A stretch of 64,000 nt of DNA from Mycobacterium sp. (GTDB lineage: Bacteria > Actinomycetota > Actinomycetes > Mycobacteriales > Mycobacteriaceae). Shown here piece by piece: positions 50,795 through 59,920 of the stretch (its first letter is position 1; every line of letters begins with the position of its first letter). The stretch spans positions 186,001 through 250,000 of the forward strand of contig JACPVR010000001.1 in assembly GCA_016197405.1 (NCBI GenBank), written 5' to 3'. A program made the translations under genes and the position numbers. The notes under the pieces are model-generated. The model ran no database searches. It was given only the letters and a program-made list of their open reading frames with translations, and was not told where the DNA came from.

Positions 50795-53700
50795 TCAGTA
50801 GACATCCCGGACATAGCGTTTGTCGGCGACCATCTCGCGCTTGTAGTCGTGCGCGGCGTCCGCCGACATCCCGCCGTGGGTCTCGATGATCTTGGTCAGT
50901 GTGGCGTCGACGTCCTTGGCCATCCGGCCGGCGTCACCGCAGACGTAGAAGTGCGCGCCGTCCTCGATCCAGCGCCACAGCTCGGCGCCGGCATCGGCCA
51001 TCTTGTGCTGCACATAGACCCGCTTGGCCTGATCCCGGGAGAACGCCAGATCCAGGTGGTTGAGGTGCCCGTCGGCGACCATGTCCTCCAGATCGTCACG
51101 GTAGTAGAAGTTCTCGGCACGGTGCTGATCGCCGAAGAACAACCAGTTGCGGCCGGTGTGACCGAGCGCGCGGCGCTCCTGCAGGAATCCGCGGAACGGC
51201 GCGATACCGGTGCCGGGACCGACCATGATCATCGGCGTCTCCGGGCCCTCCGGTGGCCGGAAATGCGGTGAACGCTGCAGGAAGACTTCGACCGGTGTGC
51301 CGTCGGCCAGATCCGCCAGATACGTGCTGGCCACCCCGCCCCGCGGCCCGCCGTCGGCGCCGCGATACCGCACCACCGACACCGTCAGCTGGACCTCGCG
51401 CGGACTGACCAGCGGGCTGCTGGCGATCGAGTACTGGCGCGGCGTCAACCGCACCAGCACCTCCTGCCAGGCCTCCGGTTCGGCACGCACCGCGAACTCG
51501 GTGACGATGTCGATACCGTTGCGGTTCTCCAGGTATCGGGCCCGCTCGTCGGTGGAGTTGCGCAGGAGTTTGGCGGCCTTGCCCGCGGACTGCTCGGCGA
51601 CGAATCGCAACAGGTTCGGTGTCACCTTGCAGATGTCATAGCTGCTCTTCAGCGCGGCTCGCAGGCTTACCTCGGCGCCGTCGACCATGATCGGCTGCGT
51701 GCCGGACAGTCCGGTGGCCGCCAGCCAGCCGTCGACCGCGAAGTCGCTGTTGGTGACGTGCACACCCAACGAGTCGCCGACCGCGTAGCTGACATCGTGT
51801 TCGGAGATGTCGAAACCGAACTGGCGCACCTCTTTTGCCGCATGCGCGGGCGTGAGCCGGATATTGCGGCACAGCGGCGCCGCGATCGGCTGCTGGCGGG
51901 TGAACGGCTGCGCCGGGGTGCGCGCGGCGGTGCCGGCCGGTGTCGCCGGGGCGCCGAGCAGCGCGGTGACCTTCTCGGCCCAGGACTCGATCGGTTCGTC
52001 GTCGTAGGCCTCGCACTCGCCGCGGTCGGTCAGCCGGGTGGCACCCAGATCGGCCAACCGGGTGTCCAGCGCCTTGGCATGCCCGCAGAAATTGTCATAG
52101 GAGCGGTCGCCGATCCCCAGGACGGCGTAGCGCACACCGGCCAGCGACGGCGCGTCCGGTGCCGCCAGCCGGTTCCAGAAGTCCGCACCGTTGTCCGGGG
52201 GACCACCGTCACCGAAAGTGCTCGTGACGATGACCACATCACCGGCGGTCACCAGTTCGGAGACCTCGGTGTCGTCCATCTGACGCAGCCGGGCACCGCC
52301 GAGACGGTCGCCGATGCTGGCGGCGAAACCTTCGGCATTACCGGTCTGAGATGCCCACAGCAGCAGCGGTGCACCGTCGTCGACCTCTGCCGGTGCCGCG
52401 GCGCCGGCGCGGGAGTGCCTGCCCGCGAGTAGACCGTCGACCCACAGCCGCACCTCGGCACGTACCGGCGCCGTCGGCGGTAGCATCGGAACACCGGGTG
52501 CACCGCCGTCGACACCGGTGAAAAAGCCTGCCAGATAGAGCTTCTCCTCATCGGTGAAAACGGGTGCGGCGATGTCGATATCGAGACCTTCGGTTCGCGG
52601 CACCGGTACCAGGCGCACCGCGCACACCTTGAACTCCGGTTGCAGCGACGCCTTGTCGACGGCGTCGTTGGTGACGGCGTTGATCGTCAGATGCTCACCG
52701 TGTTCGTCATTCCAGTGAAACGGCGCCCAGACGTTGCCGGGCCGCACCCGGTCGGTGACCACCGCGGGCAGTACCGCCCGACCGCGCCGCGAGATGATCT
52801 CGACCTGCTGGTCGGCGGCGATGCCCTGCGCCTGCGCGTCGACGGGATTGATCTCGACGAACGGTGCGCTGTTGAGTTTGTTGAGCTTGTCCACCTTGCC
52901 GGTCTTGGTCATGGTGTGCCATTGGTGCTGCAGCCGGCCGGTGTTGAGCACCACCGGGAACTCGTCATCGGGCAGTTCGGCGGGGTCCATGTGCGGGCGG
53001 GGATGAAACACCGCGCGCCGTGACTCGGTGGCGAACGCCAACCGCGGCCGGTGACCGTCGTCGGTGACGAACAGGTCCTGGCTGACGCCGTCGTTGAGGT
53101 AGCGGATGGGATGGCGGTCGGCGTCGTCGGCGGGCGGCACCGGCCACTGCAGCGGGCTGTGCCGCAACCGGTCATAGCTGGCGCCACGCAGGTCATACCC
53201 CGTGCGCGGATTGTGGAACCGGCGGATCTCGTCGAAGATCTGCTCGGAGGATTTGTAGTCGAAGGCATCACCGAAACCGAGGTGTTCGGCGACATCGCAG
53301 ATCAGTTCCCAATCCGGGCGGGCCTCGCCCAGTGGCGGAACCGACTGCTGCAGCAGCGTGAGATTACGTTCGGAATTGACCATCACCGCATCGGCTTCGG
53401 CCCACAGGGTTGCGGGCAGCACGATGTCGGCGAACCGGTTGGTGGCGGTGTCGGTGTAGGCGTCCTGGGTTATCACCAGCTCCGCGGTCTGCAGGGCATC
53501 GATCACCGTGGCCCGGTTCGCCACACTGGCAACGGGATTGGTGCAGATGATCCAGCACGCCTTGATCTCACCGGCAGCCACCTGCTCGAACATCGCGATG
53601 GTGCCGGGCCCGACGTCACTGCGGATGGTGCCGGGCTCCAGCTCCCACTGCTCCTCGACGAAAGCGCGATCGGCTGCCGAGGTGACGACGCGCTGTCCGG

Positions 53701-54763
53701 GCAGTCCCGGCCCCATGTAACCCATTTCGCGTCCGCCCATGGCGTTGGGCTGTCCGGTGAGCGACATCGGCCCGGAGCCGGGCCGGCAGATCGTGCCGGT
53801 CGCCAGGTGCAGGTTGCAGATGGCGTTGGTGTTCCAGGTGCCGTGGGTGCTCTGGTTCAGACCCATGGTCCAGCAGGTCATCCACTCCCCCGCCGCGGCG
53901 ATCATCTGCGCTGCCGTGCGGATATCGGCTTCGTCGAGTCCGGTGATCGCGGCGACGTGTTGCGGGGTGTAGTCGGCCAGGAAGGCGGGCATGGCTTCCC
54001 AGCCTTCGGTGTGCTCGGCGATGAATTCGGCGTCGATATCCCCGTTTTCGACCAGCAGGTGCAGTAAACCGTTGAGCAGCGCCAGGTCGGTGCCGGGTTT
54101 GATCGGCAGGTACAGGTCGGCGGCGTCGGCGGTGGTGGTGCGGCGGGGATCGACGACGATGAGTTTGGCGCCGGCCTTGAGCCGGTCGGCCATCCGCAGG
54201 AACAGGATGGGGTGACAGTCGGCCATGTTGGCGCCGATCACGAAGAACAGGTCGGCATTGTCGAAATCGGTGTAGGAGCCCGGTGGGCCGTCGGAACCCA
54301 GGGACTGTTTGTAACCGGTTCCGGCACTTGCCATGCACAGCCGAGAGTTCGATTCAATGTGCATGGTGCGCAGATAGCCCTTGGCCAGCTTGGTGGCCAG
54401 ATACTGCGCCTCGATGGACATCTGACCCGACACGTAGAGCGCGACGGCGTCCGGGCCGTGGGTGTCGATGATCTCGCGCAGTCGGCGCCCCGCCTCGGCG
54501 ACGGCATTGTCGACCGAGACGGGTGCCTGCTCTGCGGTGCGCTCGGGCCGCACCAGTGCCGTCCTCAGGCGGCCAGCGGTGGCGGCCATCAGTTCGGCAT
54601 GGGTGGCGCCCTTGGTGCATAGGCGCCCGAAATTGGTGGGATGCAGCCGATCCCCGGAGACCCTGGCGATCACGGGCATACCGGTGCCGGCGTCGGGGCG
54701 GGTGAGCACTGTCATCCCGCATCCGACACCGCAGTAGGAGCACGCGGTCCGGGTCTCGGTCAT
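50795..54763 (-). CDS. nasN: Assimilatory nitrate reductase fused to a flavoprotein reductase (NasN-like)
   Basis: 1322 residues. N-terminal 4Fe-4S cluster Cys8, Cys11, Cys15 and Cys49 (CSYCGVGC...GRLCTKG), then molybdopterin oxidoreductase and dinucleotide-binding domains (~60-740). A flavodoxin domain follows (~795-940, LLWASQTGNAEG), then a CysJ-type FAD domain (RQYSIASSP, ~1109) and an NAD(P)H domain (VGPGTGIAPFRGF), ending KRYVRDVY. So one chain takes electrons from NAD(P)H to nitrate. I recall the M. smegmatis assimilatory enzyme NasN (MSMEG_4206) as similar. ATG 54763 stands 2 bp after narK; the earlier in-frame ATG at 54802 lies inside narK. Confidence 0.92.
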   Translation of the reverse strand: MTETRTACSYCGVGCGMTVLTRPDAGTGMPVIARVSGDRLHPTNFGRLCTKGATHAELMAATAGRLRTALVRPERTAEQAPVSVDNAVAEAGRRLREIIDTHGPDAVALYVSGQMSIEAQYLATKLAKGYLRTMHIESNSRLCMASAGTGYKQSLGSDGPPGSYTDFDNADLFFVIGANMADCHPILFLRMADRLKAGAKLIVVDPRRTTTADAADLYLPIKPGTDLALLNGLLHLLVENGDIDAEFIAEHTEGWEAMPAFLADYTPQHVAAITGLDEADIRTAAQMIAAAGEWMTCWTMGLNQSTHGTWNTNAICNLHLATGTICRPGSGPMSLTGQPNAMGGREMGYMGPGLPGQRVVTSAADRAFVEEQWELEPGTIRSDVGPGTIAMFEQVAAGEIKACWIICTNPVASVANRATVIDALQTAELVITQDAYTDTATNRFADIVLPATLWAEADAVMVNSERNLTLLQQSVPPLGEARPDWELICDVAEHLGFGDAFDYKSSEQIFDEIRRFHNPRTGYDLRGASYDRLRHSPLQWPVPPADDADRHPIRYLNDGVSQDLFVTDDGHRPRLAFATESRRAVFHPRPHMDPAELPDDEFPVVLNTGRLQHQWHTMTKTGKVDKLNKLNSAPFVEINPVDAQAQGIAADQQVEIISRRGRAVLPAVVTDRVRPGNVWAPFHWNDEHGEHLTINAVTNDAVDKASLQPEFKVCAVRLVPVPRTEGLDIDIAAPVFTDEEKLYLAGFFTGVDGGAPGVPMLPPTAPVRAEVRLWVDGLLAGRHSRAGAAAPAEVDDGAPLLLWASQTGNAEGFAASIGDRLGGARLRQMDDTEVSELVTAGDVVIVTSTFGDGGPPDNGADFWNRLAAPDAPSLAGVRYAVLGIGDRSYDNFCGHAKALDTRLADLGATRLTDRGECEAYDDEPIESWAEKVTALLGAPATPAGTAARTPAQPFTRQQPIAAPLCRNIRLTPAHAAKEVRQFGFDISEHDVSYAVGDSLGVHVTNSDFAVDGWLAATGLSGTQPIMVDGAEVSLRAALKSSYDICKVTPNLLRFVAEQSAGKAAKLLRNSTDERARYLENRNGIDIVTEFAVRAEPEAWQEVLVRLTPRQYSIASSPLVSPREVQLTVSVVRYRGADGGPRGGVASTYLADLADGTPVEVFLQRSPHFRPPEGPETPMIMVGPGTGIAPFRGFLQERRALGHTGRNWLFFGDQHRAENFYYRDDLEDMVADGHLNHLDLAFSRDQAKRVYVQHKMADAGAELWRWIEDGAHFYVCGDAGRMAKDVDATLTKIIETHGGMSADAAHDYKREMVADKRYVRDVY

Positions 54764-54764
54764 A

Positions 54765-56210
54765 TCAGCCGGCGGGTACCGGTTCTGCGGACCTGCCGAC
54801 ATGCTCGCCGCTGTGCGCCCGGTGCGACTGCAGGCGCAGGAACACGAACCAGGTCACGATGGCGCACACCACGTAGAAGCCCAGGAAGACCCAGAACGCG
54901 GCGGTGGCCGATTTGGCGTCGCCGACATAGGAGGCCCGCAGCACCACGTTGATGAACACACCGCCGAGCGCTCCGACGGCACCGGCGAAACCGATCAGGG
55001 CGCCGGACATACTGCGCGACCAGGCGGCCTTCTCTTCGCGGCTCAGGTCGTCGCGGCCCTGCGCCTTGGCCTCGAAGATCGACGGGATCATCTTGTAGGT
55101 CGATCCGTTGCCGATACCCGACAGGATGAACAGGATGATGAATCCGGCGACATAGCCGAGCATCTGGGCGCCGCTGGGTGCGCCGGACTGTGCATCGTCG
55201 ATCATGCCGGTGCTGACCAGGATGCCGGCCGCGAACGTCATCGCCACGAACGTGTACAGGGTGATCTTGCCGCCGCCGACGCGGTCGGCGAGCTTGCCGC
55301 CGAACGGACGAGCGATCGAGCCGAGCAGCGGACCCAGGAAGGCGATCTGAGCGGCGTGCAGCGAGGCCTGCGCAGCGGTGTCGCCACCGGCCAGATAGTT
55401 GATCTGCAGCACCTGACCGAAGGCGAACGAGAAACCGATGAACGAACCGAAGGTGCCGATGTAGAGGAAGCTCATCACCCAGGAGTGCTTGAAGCGCAAC
55501 GCTTCCACCAGCGCGCCGAGATTGGACTTCTGGTTGCGCAGGTTGTCCATGAAGAACGCGGCGCCCAGCGCGGCCAGGCTGATCGCGACAAGGTAGATGG
55601 CGCAGACGATTTCGGGTGCGGTGTTACCGATGGTCGCGATGACCAGCAGACCGATCAGCTGGATCACCGGCACACCGATGTTTCCGCCGCCGGCGTTGAG
55701 CCCCAGCGCCCAGCCCTTGAGCCGCTGCGGGTAGAACGCGTTGATATTGGTCATCGAGGACGCGAAGTTGCCGCCGCCGAACCCGGCGAACGCCGCCACC
55801 AGCATGAAGGTGGTGTAGGAGGTGCCCGGCTGTTTCATGAAGTACAGCGTCAGCAGCGTCGGGATCAACAGCAGCAGCGCGCTGACGATGGTCCAGTTGC
55901 GGCCACCGAAGCGCGCCGGGGCGACGGTGTAGGGAATCCGCATGAAAGCGCCCACCAGGGTGGGCACGGCAACCAGGTAGAACTTGCCCGCGGCGTCGAT
56001 GCCGTAGACGTTCTGCGGCATGAAGAGCACCATGACCGACCAGATCGACCAGATCGAGAAGCCGACGTGCTCGGCCACGATCGACCAGATCAGGTTGCGC
56101 CTGGCGATGTCCTTACCGGGAGTCTGGCCGTTCTTGCCCTCCCATGCGTCGACATCCTCGGCGTCCCAGTGCTCGATGTCGCGGTTGCGAGACAGCGATG
56201 GTAAGGGCAT
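54765..56210 (-). CDS. narK: Nitrate/nitrite transporter NarK-type
   Basis: 481 residues, 12 membrane segments. Nitrate signature motifs of the NNP family: GFGGGNFASSMTNINAFYPQRLKGWALGLNAGGGNIG (helix 5 region) and FILSGIGNGSTYKMIPSIF (helix 11). The two conserved Gly-rich motifs and the Arg in MRIPYT fit nitrate binding. ATG 56210 has GGAGG nine bases upstream; TTG 56225 is rejected. First gene of the narK-nasN unit, divergent from the nirBD cluster (205-bp gap). Confidence 0.92.
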   Translation of the reverse strand: MPLPSLSRNRDIEHWDAEDVDAWEGKNGQTPGKDIARRNLIWSIVAEHVGFSIWSIWSVMVLFMPQNVYGIDAAGKFYLVAVPTLVGAFMRIPYTVAPARFGGRNWTIVSALLLLIPTLLTLYFMKQPGTSYTTFMLVAAFAGFGGGNFASSMTNINAFYPQRLKGWALGLNAGGGNIGVPVIQLIGLLVIATIGNTAPEIVCAIYLVAISLAALGAAFFMDNLRNQKSNLGALVEALRFKHSWVMSFLYIGTFGSFIGFSFAFGQVLQINYLAGGDTAAQASLHAAQIAFLGPLLGSIARPFGGKLADRVGGGKITLYTFVAMTFAAGILVSTGMIDDAQSGAPSGAQMLGYVAGFIILFILSGIGNGSTYKMIPSIFEAKAQGRDDLSREEKAAWSRSMSGALIGFAGAVGALGGVFINVVLRASYVGDAKSATAAFWVFLGFYVVCAIVTWFVFLRLQSHRAHSGEHVGRSAEPVPAG

Positions 56211-56377
56211 TGCGGTGGCCTCCAAAGGCTGGTCGATGACACAGTTCGTGTTATCCCTAGGTCTATTAGCTGGGGATGCCGCATCGATTGCCCTTGCGTG
56301 ACCGAAATGTCAAATGGGCCTCACATCGGTGCCGCGACGACCGTGAGGACTCGGGTATTCACCGATGACTTGTCGAG

Positions 56378-56393
56378 GCAACGCCCCCGAAAC
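56378..56393 (+). promoter_or_regulatory. Possible GlnR half-site upstream of the nir cluster
   Basis: GCAAC-(6)-GAAAC at 56378-56393 resembles one half of the GlnR box (GTnAC-6-GaAAC) used for nitrogen control in mycobacteria. A second approximate pair, GTGAC-(6)-GTCAA, is at 56298-56313. Both lie in the divergent gap between narK and the 56416 gene, where GlnR control is expected for nitrate assimilation. Sequence match is partial. Confidence 0.35.
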
Positions 56394-56415
56394 AAACCGC
56401 ACCTAGCTTCGGGCC

Positions 56416-56769
56416 ATGAGCGACGGCAGCAGTCCCCGTTTCCTGCAAGGTTCGTTCGAGTTCACCGGCGGCGGTTACGACAAACCGGTTCCGCTGGACG
56501 ACACGCTGCGTTATGTGGTGCCCCAGGGTGCCACCACGCAGCCGGTGTATTTCCGCGGTGGCAACTCATCGAAACAGATGATCAGCGTCGTGCTGATGCG
56601 CGACGGAAAACCCATGCGCTACTTCCCGATCGCCGCCAAGGGCGCCACGCATGTCGCGTTGCGCGTGGTCGAAGACCTGCTCGGCGACACCGCGCTGGAG
56701 TTGCACGTGGCCGCACCGTCGGGCTGCACCGGCAGCGTCATCGTCGACCTCGGCCTCGTGGAGTTCTGA
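56416..56769 (+). CDS. Unknown small protein upstream of nirB
   Basis: 117 residues, ATG 56416, no signal peptide or membrane segment. Beta-rich, Gly- and Val-rich: DKPVPLDDTLRYVVPQGATTQPVYFRGGNSSKQMISVVLMRDGKPMRYFPI..., ending in LELHVAAPSGCTGSVIVDLGLVEF. It has a single Cys. TGATG overlap with nirB (56767-56771) couples translation. Likely tied to nitrite reduction, for example as an assembly or electron-transfer partner. No family recognised. Confidence 0.65.
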   Translation: MSDGSSPRFLQGSFEFTGGGYDKPVPLDDTLRYVVPQGATTQPVYFRGGNSSKQMISVVLMRDGKPMRYFPIAAKGATHVALRVVEDLLGDTALELHVAAPSGCTGSVIVDLGLVEF

Positions 56770-59231
56770 TGCAGCGGCTCGTGGTCGTCGGGAACGGCAT
56801 GGCCGGGATCCGCGCCATCGAGGAGATCCTGGCTCGCGGCGGCAGTGAACAGTTCGAGATCACGGTGTTCGGTGACGAGCCGTACGGCAACTACAACCGC
56901 ATCCTGTTGTCGAATGTGCTTGCCGGCAGCGATGACCCGGCCGAGATCTACCTCAACGCGCTGGACTGGTACGCCGACAATGCGATCGATCTGCGCGCCG
57001 GGGTTCGGGTGGTCCGGCTCGACACCTTCGCCCACCTGGTACATGCCGACGACGGTTCGACGGTCCGCTACGACAAGCTGATCCTGGCCACCGGCAGCCG
57101 GTCCTTCTTCCCGCCGATGACCGGTTTGTGGGCTGACGACAAGACCCTGGCCGACGGGGTTTTCGGGTTCCGCACCCTCGACGACACCGCGGCGATGATC
57201 GCCGAAGCCGACCACCGCAGCAAGGCCGTCGTCATCGGCGGCGGGCTACTGGGCCTGGAAGCCGCACGCGGACTGCAGAACCGGGGACTGACCGTCGACG
57301 TGGTGCATGCCGGCGCCACCCTGATGAACGCCCAGCTCGACGAACTCGCCGGTGCCATCCTGCGAAAGTCGGTGGAAAGCCTGGGCATCGGGGTGCACGT
57401 CAGTGCCCGCACCACCGAGGTCTTCGTCACCGACGGCAGACTGACCGGCCTGGGCTTCGCCGACGGCAGCAGGCTGGACTGCGACATGCTGGTGATCGCG
57501 GCCGGTATCCGGCCCAATGTGGGACTGGCACAACGGGCCGGGCTGACCGTGGAACGCGCCATCGTCACCGACGACCGGATGCGCTCGATCGACGATGACG
57601 ACGTCTACGTCGTCGGGGAATGCGCGCAGCATCGCGGCCAGGTCTACGGTCTGGTGGCACCGCTGTGGGAGCAGGCCAAGGTGCTTGCCGACAACATCAC
57701 CGGCGCCGACACGGCGGCCGCCTATCACGGTTCCAAGGTGGCGACCAAGCTGAAGGTGGCCGGCGTCGACGTCGCCGCCATGGGCATCAAGGCACCCGAG
57801 CATGCCGACGACGAGTTCGTGCAGTATTCCGAACCGCGCCATGGCGTTTACAAGACCATCGTCATCCGGGACGGCAAGCTGGTGGGCGCCACCCTGGTCG
57901 GCGACGTTTCCAAGGTGTCGTTCTTGACGCAGGCCTTCGACACCGGGTTGCCGCTACCCGACGAGCGGGTGGCGTTGATGTTCGACATCGGGACACCGGA
58001 GGTCGGTGTCGGCGTGAGCGAGCTCGCCGACGACGCGCAGGTGTGCAACTGCAACGGGGTCTCCAAGGGTGCGCTGGTGGCATGTGTGCGCGACGGCACG
58101 ACATCGGTTTCGGGGGTGATGGCAAAGACCAAGGCCGGCAAGGGATGCGGCTCGTGCAAACAGCTGGTCACCCAGGTGGTGGAATGGGCCGCCGACGGTG
58201 CGGTGACCGAGGATCCGTCGGCGTCCTGGTACGTGCCGGGCGTGCCCTATGACAAGCCGACCCTGATGCGTCTGGTCCGGGAACTCCAATTGCATTCGGT
58301 GTCCTCGGTTTTCGCGGCGCTGGCACCGGACGGACGCGTCGACGCCGGATCGAAGATGGCGTTGTCGTCGCTGCTGGAGATGATGTGGGCCGACGAGTTC
58401 GTCGACGAGAGCGACGCCCGGTTCATCAACGACCGGGTGCACGCCAACATCCAGCGTGACGGCACCTTCTCGGTGGTACCGCAGATGAAGGGCGGCGTGA
58501 CCAGCGCCGACCAGCTGCGCAAGATCGCCGACGTCGCCGACAAGTACGCCATCCCGATGATCAAGTGCACCGGCGGTCAGCGGATCGACCTGCTGGGGAT
58601 CCGCAAGGAGGACCTGCCCGGGGTGTGGGCCGATCTGGACATGCCGTCGGGGTATGCCTACGGCAAGAGTTTCCGGACCGTCAAAACCTGTGTGGGCAGC
58701 GACTTCTGCCGATTCGGGCTGGGTGATTCCACCGCACTGGGCATTGCGCTGGAGACCCGGTACCAGGGCCTGGCGAGCCCCGCCAAGATGAAACTCGCGG
58801 TCACCGGCTGCCCACGCAACTGCGCGGAGTCGTTGTGCAAGGACCTCGGTGTGGTCGCCGTCGATGGTGGGCGCTGGGAGATCTACGTCGGCGGTGCGGC
58901 CGGTGCGCATATCCGCAAAGGCGACCTGCTGGCCACCGTCGAGACCGCCGAGGAGGTCATGACGTTGACCGGCCGGTTCCTGCAGTACTACCGGGAGAAC
59001 GCCAACTGGCTGGAACGGACCTACGCGTGGGTGCCGCGGGTCGGTATCGAACACATCCGGGCCGTCGTGGTCGACGATGCCGAGGGCCTGGCCGCCGGCC
59101 TGGACGAGCGGATGGACAAATCGGTTTCGGCGTACCGTGATCCGTGGCTCGACGGTCGCGAGCCCGCCACCGAGGGCCAGTTCCGGACGTCGCTGCCGCT
59201 GCTGGCGTTACCGCAGGTTCCGGTGCGATGA
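56769..59231 (+). CDS. nirB: Nitrite reductase (NAD(P)H) large subunit NirB
   Basis: 820 residues. N-terminal FAD/NADH oxidoreductase (NGMAGIRAIEE; IGGGLLGLEAARGL), BFD-like [2Fe-2S] domain with Cys426, Cys428 (CNC), Cys460 and Cys463 (CGSC), ferredoxin-like half, and the siroheme/4Fe-4S domain with Cys641, Cys647, Cys681 and Cys685 (TGCPRNC). All cluster ligands are present. Reduces nitrite to ammonium using NAD(P)H. ATG 56769 overlaps the preceding stop (TGATG); the open frame upstream to 56298 is a shadow. Stop overlaps nirD (ATGA). Confidence 0.95.
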   Translation: MQRLVVVGNGMAGIRAIEEILARGGSEQFEITVFGDEPYGNYNRILLSNVLAGSDDPAEIYLNALDWYADNAIDLRAGVRVVRLDTFAHLVHADDGSTVRYDKLILATGSRSFFPPMTGLWADDKTLADGVFGFRTLDDTAAMIAEADHRSKAVVIGGGLLGLEAARGLQNRGLTVDVVHAGATLMNAQLDELAGAILRKSVESLGIGVHVSARTTEVFVTDGRLTGLGFADGSRLDCDMLVIAAGIRPNVGLAQRAGLTVERAIVTDDRMRSIDDDDVYVVGECAQHRGQVYGLVAPLWEQAKVLADNITGADTAAAYHGSKVATKLKVAGVDVAAMGIKAPEHADDEFVQYSEPRHGVYKTIVIRDGKLVGATLVGDVSKVSFLTQAFDTGLPLPDERVALMFDIGTPEVGVGVSELADDAQVCNCNGVSKGALVACVRDGTTSVSGVMAKTKAGKGCGSCKQLVTQVVEWAADGAVTEDPSASWYVPGVPYDKPTLMRLVRELQLHSVSSVFAALAPDGRVDAGSKMALSSLLEMMWADEFVDESDARFINDRVHANIQRDGTFSVVPQMKGGVTSADQLRKIADVADKYAIPMIKCTGGQRIDLLGIRKEDLPGVWADLDMPSGYAYGKSFRTVKTCVGSDFCRFGLGDSTALGIALETRYQGLASPAKMKLAVTGCPRNCAESLCKDLGVVAVDGGRWEIYVGGAAGAHIRKGDLLATVETAEEVMTLTGRFLQYYRENANWLERTYAWVPRVGIEHIRAVVVDDAEGLAAGLDERMDKSVSAYRDPWLDGREPATEGQFRTSLPLLALPQVPVR

Positions 59232-59533
59232 GCGATATCGAGCTGGGGTCGCTGGACGAGGTTCCGGTGGGTCAGGGCCGGGCCTTCGCCGTCGAGGGCA
59301 ACCAGATCGCGGTGTACCGGCTGCGCGACGGGTCACTTCGGGCATTGGACGCGGTGTGCCCGCATCGCGGCGGCCCGCTGGCCGACGGGCTGACCGACGA
59401 CGCGGTGGTGGTGTGCCCGCTGCACAACCACACGTTCGACATGTGTACGGGTATCGAGGTTTCTGGTAACGGGATGGCGGTCCGCAGCTATCCGGTGCAG
59501 GCCGTCGACGGCACCATCCGGATCACCACCTAA
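59228..59533 (+). CDS. nirD: Nitrite reductase small subunit NirD (Rieske-type)
   Basis: 101 residues. Rieske fold with all four ligands present: Cys44-x-His46 (VCPHRGG) and Cys63-x2-His66 ([10 protein letters not shown]), so a [2Fe-2S] centre is expected, unlike some NirD that have lost it. Partner of NirB. Coupled to nirB by ATGA. The antisense frame of a stress-protein gene runs through its 3' part from 59533 down to 59333. Confidence 0.93.
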   Translation: MSDIELGSLDEVPVGQGRAFAVEGNQIAVYRLRDGSLRALDAVCPHRGGPLADGLTDDAVVVCPLHNHTFDMCTGIEVSGNGMAVRSYPVQAVDGTIRITT

Positions 59534-59920
59534 CCGGTGATTTGGGCGTGTTTTGCCACGCGCAGCGTGGCAAAACATCAGCTGCTGGGACACGCTGCCG
59601 AGTAGCAGCTTGCCCACCGGGTTGCGGTGCCGGATGCCGATCACCAGCAGTTCGGCCTCCGGATGATCCATCGCCGCCAGCAGGGCGTGCGCGGCGTACT
59701 CGCCGACGGGCTGCTGCACCTCGAACTCCACACCGCAGTCGGCGAGACGCTCTTCCAACCCGCGCACCTCGGTGGTCTGGGCGAACGCGGCGTCGACGTA
59801 GGAATCCCCCGCCGTCGAATTGACCACCACCAGTCTGGTCTTGCGCAGTTTCGCCTCGGCGATCCCGGCTTCCAGCGCCGCCCTGCCGTACCGATCCGCG
59901 GTGTATCCGATGACGATCAT
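59333..59920 (-). CDS. Universal stress protein with aberrant C-terminus
   Basis: ATG 59920 overlaps the tctA stop (ATGA). Residues 1-~115 are a normal UspA fold: [24 protein letters not shown], the ATP-site stretch [21 protein letters not shown]. The last beta strand of the family (typically ...LLxxAPCPVLxVK) is missing: after SQQLM the frame enters the hairpin at 59577 and continues 80 residues antisense to nirD, to a stop at 59333, in a low-complexity Arg/His-rich tail. I judge that the functional part ends near 59576. A +1 shift at the hairpin would end at TAG 59530 after ~15 residues. Probably co-transcribed with tctA; Usp genes commonly follow tct operons. Confidence 0.7.
   Translation of the reverse strand: MIVIGYTADRYGRAALEAGIAEAKLRKTRLVVVNSTAGDSYVDAAFAQTTEVRGLEERLADCGVEFEVQQPVGEYAAHALLAAMDHPEAELLVIGIRHRNPVGKLLLGSVSQQLMFCHAARGKTRPNHRLGGDPDGAVDGLHRIAADRHPVTRNLDTRTHVERVVVQRAHHHRVVGQPVGQRAAAMRAHRVQCPK
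59549..59577. terminator. Long perfect hairpin between nirD and the stress-protein gene
   Basis: TTTTGCCACGC (59551-59561), loop GCA, GCGTGGCAAAA (59565-59575), plus the flanking pairs G59550-C59576 and T59549-A59577, gives 13 matched pairs. It lies 15 bases after the nirD stop and probably ends both converging transcripts, the A/T ends of the stem serving either direction. It also begins exactly where the stress-protein homology ends. Confidence 0.7.

Noticed and set aside
54801..56204. 467-codon plus-strand frame opposite narK
   Set aside because: Shadow of the transporter gene, which has NNP-family signatures.
56298..56768. N-terminal extension of nirB by 157 codons
   Set aside because: It runs through the promoter gap and another gene in a different frame; NirB normally begins with the FAD motif found at 56769.
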